Part shown: in pieces, positions 58,238 through 64,000 of the stretch
Layout of the letters: every line of letters starts with the position of its first letter
Numbering within the stretch: the first letter of the stretch is position 1
Source of the DNA: Ixodes scapularis
Lineage: Eukaryota; Arthropoda; Arachnida; Ixodida; Ixodidae
Assembly: GCF_016920785.2 (NCBI RefSeq)
Contig: NW_024609884.1
Location: 37,119,035 to 37,183,034 of the forward strand
DNA length: 64,000 nt
Direction of reading: 5' to 3'
The notes under the pieces: generated by a model
The model's input: only the letters and a program-made list of their open reading frames with translations
Database searches by the model: none
What the model was told of the DNA's origin: nothing
Position numbers and translations under genes: made by a program

Positions 58238-59779
58238 CCTCTAAAAAAAGCCCGTGCGTCTACTTTTTCGCACAACGCTCGTAGAGCTAATCAGCGCAAC
58301 TTACGAAGGCAGCTCAGCGAATGACGATGCCGAAAGATATGTTTAGACCAAAAAACGTAGTCTGAGTTCTTCATTAAGCAATGCAAGCGTGACGTTTTGC
58401 ATCGCTTAATGTCACAACTCAGACTGCGTTCTTTGGTCTAAACATATGTTTTGGCATCGTATTTTCTCAGCTGCCTGCATAACATACTTGGGTAGTAATT
58501 TAATTACAGTAATTTAATTACGTTTTTTGATAATTTATAGTCGTAATTAATTACTTTCGGCCAAAAAAATGTAACTGTAATTTAATTACTTTTTAGCCTC
58601 AGTAATTGCAAAATTTCGGGCATAGTTACCATTACTTTTGCAAAACATTGCGGCACCGACGGAACCTCTCTGAAAGCATCAGCGCTCGCACAAGCGGCCT
58701 AGCTCTCGGTGAAACACTCGCACTAAGACACGCACTCAAACACACGCAGAACACAAGTAGCGTCGCATTGTTTTGTTGTTTTGTTGCTTACACTGCGGGC
58801 TGAGAGACAATCCTCTTTGGAGCCTACCTCAACGGCGCCGTGTAGTGCCGTCTGCGGTGCGAGCACAAAACAATAGCGTAAACATGCCAAAATATATTTT
58901 AAAAAAAATTGAGTTTCAGCTTTCATGAGCTAGGAAGATTTAATTGTCTGTCAAATTTTGTTGTTTTTTTTTCTGTTTTTTACGTTCCTTTTCCAGTACT
59001 GTCGCATATTTGGACCTTTGTATTATTTTCAAGTTTATTTGCTGTTGGTCTTACTTCGTATATTTTTGCACAAGCATTTTGGAGACTGACCTCGTACCTG
59101 TGAATATAGTTCCCAATGATTCGGGAATCCCGATTCGGTTCTTATATTCTTTCGCGTGTGAATGCGGTCGTATTAGTGCGTGTGGATTTTAGTTTGAGAT
59201 GAACACTTGTAAAATATTCATATATGACTAATTGTCGCATATTTATTTGCCGGGCTAACAAAACTCTGTCAACACAATTTTTTCTTTGCGATCTGGCGTC
59301 TTCCAGCATGTGAACTAATTTATTATTATTTATAAAAAATATAAAAACGTAGTACTTCATTGCCTCACACTGTCAAGTTCCATAATGAATTTAAGAAAAA
59401 TCATAAAAGGAAAGTACAATGCGTGACATTTATGCAGCGATGCTTAAGCCTTCTTAAACTTTGGGGCAAGGAATGAACAAATATGTTGCGTTCTATACAA
59501 CTCGTTTAAAGTTATATGGCCCAAGAAGTAAGTCGCCCTCAGAAGTTATTTGTAAAGTAATTGCATTACTTTTCAAAGTAATTTGTAGTTGTAATTAATT
59601 AATTTTCACATAGTAGTAATTGTAGTTAAACTACTTTTAAAGCAAAGTAATTGTAATTTTAACTAAATTACATTTTGAAAGTAATTTACCCATGTATGCT
59701 CCAAAAGTTGCGGTGAATGGCTCTCCGAGTGTTGTGTGGAAAAGTAAAGGCACGGGACTTTTTTTTTTTTTTTGAAGAG
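58238..59779. mobile_element. CACTCTAAAAA MITE, middle layer
   Basis: Left end CCTCTAAAAAAAG, right end CTTTTT..GAAGAG. It shares CGTGCGTCTACTTT, TATGTTTAGACCAAAAAACG, TTAAGCAATGC and GGCTCTCCGAGTGTTGTG with the intact copy at 21175-21461. TA follows the right end and TG (eroded TA) precedes the left. The rebuilt empty site reads CCTGC-TA-GCAGG, the dyad centre of the outer element. Confidence 0.75.
58483..59698. mobile_element. CATACWTGGGTA element, inner layer (1216 bp)
   Basis: The ends CATACTTGGGTAGTAATTT and (reverse complement) CATACATGGGTAAATTAC are inverted. Subterminal GTAATTTAATTAC words repeat. Flanks CTGCATAA and CTCCAAAA match at 6 of 8 positions, suggesting an 8-bp target duplication as in hAT elements. 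No transposase frame. It splits the right half of the CACTCT MITE. Confidence 0.7.
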
Positions 59780-60189
59780 TAGCAGGAAGGCGAGGTGGTG
59801 GCATCGCGCCTCGGCACCGGGAGCTGTACCGCTGGCGCAGAGATGCGCTCCGGTAAAAAAAAATGAAAAGCGTTTTTTTTTTTTCTTTTTTTCTGAAAGC
59901 TGTATATCGCTGCTCTGCCTTATATCCGTCTAAAGTGAGTTGATTTAGTGATTTTAAATAAAGCTTCGCACGTTTTTTTTTTTTGTTTTTTCATTTGAGC
60001 CATGTGTTTATTTTCACTAATTAAAAATTTAATTACTAAATATTAGTCAATCATTCAGCTAATTATTATGCTCTTTGCACTCCTTGACGTCCACCGTAGC
60101 TGGCAGTTTGTTCCCGGAAAGTGTTTTTTTTTTTTTTCTCAGCCACCCTATTTTTAGAGAATTTTGAAAATCTTCGCCGAAACACCCGG

Positions 60190-63100
60190 TATGAATACTG
60201 CGGTATCCTAGCGTGTTGCGAGCATCATATCGGTCGTGGTTTTTTTTTTTTTTCGAAGTTTCAGTTACGTATACCAGGAGGATCTCTGATCGCTGTTAGG
60301 TGTAACTGAGTTGTACTCGGTTGTCTTCGGATGCGGTTTACGATAGACTTTTCTTTGTGTGAAATCCCTCGTTTAGTTACCATTGCTCTTTTTGTGCCTC
60401 CGGCTGTTTGAGGGGCCAGTCGATGAAGTTTAAATTAAATCCGGATGAGTTTTAGCAGGGGACGAATAGCAGCTGAACCTTAACGAGCTGTACTGCATTT
60501 TTGGGGAGGCATATTTACCACGAGTATGCTGTGTTTGTGTGTGTTTTCTAGTTGTCCTTGTGTCATTTCTTGTCCGGTCTTATTTATTCTGGTGTAAAAT
60601 GCGATCGAAGTGCATAATTAAAGTGTAAAATCTTTGTCTTTAAACTGAATGAAGACTTGCAGTATTATTACAGCCATCTACGTAAAGAAAGCATCCATTT
60701 TGGTGCTAATAATTATCTTATTCTATCATTATTCAGGAGGGGGATGCCATTTAGTTTTCCCTTGGTTCCATGTCTATACACAACCGTTCACAGGCGTTCT
60801 TGCAACGCCCTTCAGCGGTCAAGATGTGTTTCAATGGCAGAGCTTCTGAAAAAAAAAAAAAAAAAAACGCAACATTCCCGTTCCGTGGCCTTTGCTTTTA
60901 AATATAACTAAACAGCTTGGTCAGTGTTTCAAGGAATCCATCTTGCCGCGCAATGGATTCTAATAAATGGTTGCACAGGGGTGGGAAAGCAAGAAAGACA
61001 TTGTCTTTTAGTCTTAAACGGACATGCCCTACACCTGAATCATAATATAGTATCTTCCGTGTAAAAAATATGACTGAAGTGCGTATACGCTTGTCATCGA
61101 AAATTTCTTTTTTTGTTCTCTAAAATGGACTTTTGGCTCTTCCAGATTGTGCTGAGAAAACAAATCCAACCTATGACGCCACCACATTAACGTTCTGTAT
61201 AAGGAGACAGCACTCCGTATTACTTTAATTTAACTACTTTTACGATGACCTCCCATGTTTGTGGAAATTTTCAATGCAGATAAAAATTCTCCCTGTAGAC
61301 TTTGTGTTTGCACCCCGAACGTCTGTATAGGATGCTAGAAAGATTTCTCGTCATTCTTAATTCATAGCGGAAAAATGATCGCACATGCTGCCCAATCCAA
61401 TGATGCTGGGTAGATGGGGGCTGACCATGCTTTACCCCGACCAACCTGCATGTCTTGCCTTTTATGTTTCGATTCAGTTTTATTTCATTATCTGTCTACG
61501 ATGGGTGAACGACGCTTCCTAAAAGCAGACCATCGCACGTCCGAAGCGCCAGTAGTTCCCGAGTTGAAGCGCCAGGCGAGTCGCATCCACCGGCAGACGG
61601 TCTTCTAGACTGCTAATTGGATGACTGCACCTTCCGTTGCGGCCACACTATACAGTGATCAGACTAAAAAAAAAAAAAAACCGAGAGAGAAAAAAAAAAG
61701 AGAGAATAGGCCGAAGAGTGGAGTGCACCGGCGGAACGTGAGCCTGTATTTCACGGGGAGCGCCCTACGTTGTCTCTGCGCGAACCAATCTGGAAAAAAG
61801 CCCTGGAAAGTTCTCTACTTGGAGAAGTGACCCTGCGACCCCGTCGAGGAGCAGTTTGTGTTTTCTGGCTGTTGGCTGCCCCATCGGTGAGGAGGAAGAC
61901 ACGGGCTCTCCTTTGCGCAGCATTAAGCGTTCCCTCTCCGCTTGAATACGCGCCCGTGCACCCAAAAAAGAGAGAAAAACAAAAAACAAAAACAGAGGGC
62001 AGAGAGGAGAGGGGACGGACACGATCGTAAAATTGGCGCGCTCACCGCAGTGTCAAAGAGCCAGACGTCGTCCCCCCGACGGTCAGGCGTCGCGGGTGCC
62101 AATGAGCAGGCGCCCCTGGTCCAGACTTCGCGGTTTTCGCGTCCCCGGCACCGCCACCCTTGGAACCCCAAGTCGGGGGCTCGGGGCTGGAGCGAACACG
62201 ACCTCGCTCGCTCGCACAGCCCCTGTTCTTACTGTCGTTGCTTTCTGCGCCTGTACGCAGTGGGACGTGTTAGTGATACGAACCACGGCCCATCCCTCTC
62301 TCTCTCTCGCACTGTGTATTTGGTCTTGCGCGTTTCGGCCCTAACGGTGCGCCGAGTCCTCTGAGGCTTCGGCAAGCGGAGCCCGAGTGATGATCCTCCA
62401 TTTTCATCGGCGCAAGTGTGATGGCACGCGCGCTCGGGTTTCGGGCGGGCGGCCCCGCAAGGCGATGTGCAGCGCGCATGTGCTCTCTCGCTCGCTCTGT
62501 TTATGCGCCCCTGTGTCTATTCGGGGTGGTATACGGCTGTTGGACCCTTATCGTAAAATCCGCTGAGAGCGTCCTAAAGCAAACCCCGGAGCCGTAGCGA
62601 CTTCCGCTAATATATACAATGCATAAACTCGCCACCAGGGCGGCGCGGCTGCGTGTTGCCTGAATTGTGGAAGACTCGGGCTGCTGTGTCTGGGAACTGA
62701 TAAGATCGACCAAGTTTATGGACAGAGGCCCGGGAAGTGGAGAGGAAGAAAGAGGGCAAAGGAGCCATAGAGTGCCTAGTTTACGTATGGCACGTTTTGT
62801 TTCCGGCTCTGTTTTTATGCGCGCTTCGTCGGAGAAAAAAGAAGAAAACGACACGTAGAGAGAGCCTGACTGGGTTGTTGTTGCTGAGGCTGGGGATACT
62901 CCGTGTTTTCGCACAAAACTCGGTCACTGAGGCGCTTCCCTGTCGGCTGCTGCCGCGGTGGGTTTTCGTACCATCTTTCACGCGACTAACTAGACTGCTC
63001 GAATTTGTCTACACAAGAACGACCATCTTTTGGGGGTGCGATCATCGCGAAACGTGAAGTTAGACAAAGCAACTTGCCCTGGATTTTTTTTTTTTTTAAC

Positions 63101-63251
63101 TTCTATTTACCGTATTTTGCTGGCCCCGCGCGCATGCAGCGAGTACGTCCCGTGCATCGTTTTCAAAAGACGGTGAGACGCGCCGTACCTAAATACAACG
63201 AGATATATGGCGAATTTGCGTCCTATACGAAGTGTTTGCATGCTAAACCTT

Positions 63252-63292
<41 letters not shown>

Positions 63293-63840
63293 GATTTGAA
63301 AGCTGCATTATTGTGGTCTGTGGAGGTAAGTTATACGACCAGGAGCCTGGAGGACATATTCTAGTTGGCTAATCGTCACAATAAGTCGTATAATAAAGTG
63401 ATATGTGTTAATTAAATTTTAATTAGCGCATATTAAAACAGTTCAATTCAGTTAAATATTTATTTTTTTTTAATATGCAGAGCACTACTGTAAGGAGCGA
63501 TTTCAAACTGAAATAAAATATATATCACATTTTATTGTATATGAAAAACAAAAGATAATGTATGAAGTTTTTTTTTTTATGCTGTAAAGGGTTTCGCGTT
63601 ATCGTTTTGCGTTAATATATTCAAGCATTCCTCTATCTTGTGTGTTTTTCTTTTTTTTTTTCTTGTTATTTATATATATATTTCTATGGTGTCGTGAAGA
63701 TGCCGATCACAATATTTGAGTTCGTAACTTTCTGCTGAATGAATTGGTTCTGTTCATTTATGTAAGTATTTATGTACACTGGAAGGTACAAGTGCCTCGT
63801 CAGGCTTCTTAGCCTTTTGCACTGGCCCCTCTTTCGGAGC
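60190..63840. other. No gene found; GC-rich block at 62-62.8 kb
   Basis: Homopolymers lie at 60240, 60850 and 61668. 61500-62950 is GC-rich with several overlapping open frames on both strands that show no known domain. 63254-63600 is AT-rich with (AT)n. Confidence 0.45.
63254..63282. repeat. (AT)n microsatellite
   Basis: Pure AT run followed by T. Confidence 0.9.
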
Positions 63841-63844
63841 CTGT

Positions 63845-64000
63845 CCGAAAGAAAGAGAAGAGGCCATGGCAGTAAAAAGGCGTCTGCGCCAGGCGGAAAT
63901 CGAACCCCGACCATTTAGGTTATTAAGCGAGTGTCTTTACAGCATGTCACGACACATCTTTTTCTTCCTTTCTTTCCTTATTATGTCACGACAACTCGCC
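63845..64000 (-). mobile_element. SINE-like repeat with tRNA-type head, cut by window edge
   Basis: Read on the minus strand it begins GGCGAGTTGTCGTGACATAA. It later reads CACTCGCTTAATAACC, then GGTCGGGGTTCGATTTCCGCC. GGTTCGATTTCC is close to a tRNA B box. A related GGACGAGTTGG head is at 23455. Tick genomes are known to hold tRNA-derived SINEs (Ruka type). This assignment is by resemblance only. Confidence 0.45.

Larger units (their letters stand above)
57831..60189. mobile_element. CAGGGTGTC foldback element, outer layer of a triple nest
   Basis: The arms 57831-58235 and 59782-60189 are inverted copies of about 405 bp. They share AGGGTGG, GGGAACAAACTGCCAGC / GAGAACAAACCGCCAGC, GGACGTCA, AATTAGCT, AAATAAACA, GATATAA and GCCAGC.GT. 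The termini are CAGGGTGTCTCATAG and (reverse complement) CCGGGTGTTTCGGCG. The original element was therefore almost all palindrome, about 810 bp. No transposase. Target duplication unclear. Confidence 0.75.

Noticed and set aside
1..64000. CRISPR arrays, bacterial operons, ribosome binding sites
   Set aside because: No direct-repeat/spacer arrays or dense oriented open frames. The sequence is clearly eukaryotic.

Overview
The window looks like repeat-rich arthropod nuclear DNA, most likely from a hard tick. Three things point that way. The non-LTR retrotransposon remnants encode arthropod-type reverse transcriptase. The short DNA elements (TACTTCG-, TTAA/AGGG-, AATGCGAAAGC- and CAGGGTGTC-ended) look like repeats I associate with tick genomes. 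There are also many long homopolymer and (AT)n runs and no bacterial-style gene packing. The species call is inference. I found no intact protein-coding gene, tRNA or rRNA. Most long open frames lie in GC-rich stretches and look like chance.

Layout. From 1 to about 16 kb there is mostly unique, non-coding DNA with a few foldbacks (3.57, 6.97 and 16.2 kb) and DNA-transposon end fragments. At 18.5-21.6 kb lies a cluster of TACTTCG MITEs, one split by a second MITE (21175-21461), beside a perfect match to the vertebrate CTCF core motif. At 23.5-23.85 kb an inverted repeat encloses a TATA/Inr core promoter that looks LTR-derived. At 26.45 kb there is a hammerhead-like motif of the Penelope-element type. 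At 27.3-29.1 kb a TTAA-target element has been invaded by an inverted relative and by a third element. At 30.7-32.0 kb a small minus-strand open frame with a poly(A) signal is split by a 933-bp TTAA element. From 32 to 38 kb, and again at 48-51 kb, there are GC-rich, apparently repeat-free islands with clustered homeodomain-type TAAT/ATTA sites.

The right part is a deep transposon graveyard. One LINE remnant lies at 42.9-44.0 kb. A second LINE (53.1-56.7 kb) is cut by a TACTTCG MITE and by an element carrying an array of CCCCGCTAAATTTAGCGGGG hairpins. That second element is itself cut by a hAT-like element. A perfect 196-bp palindrome at 57 kb carries hammerhead-like motifs on both strands. 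At 57.8-60.2 kb three elements are nested like dolls, with the middle one at the dyad centre of the outer one. A SINE-like tRNA-derived head runs off the right edge.

There is no gene pathway to describe. The window is best read as intergenic or intronic sequence whose history can be ordered from nested insertions, with scattered candidate regulatory islands. All family names rest on motif recognition by eye. No database search was possible.
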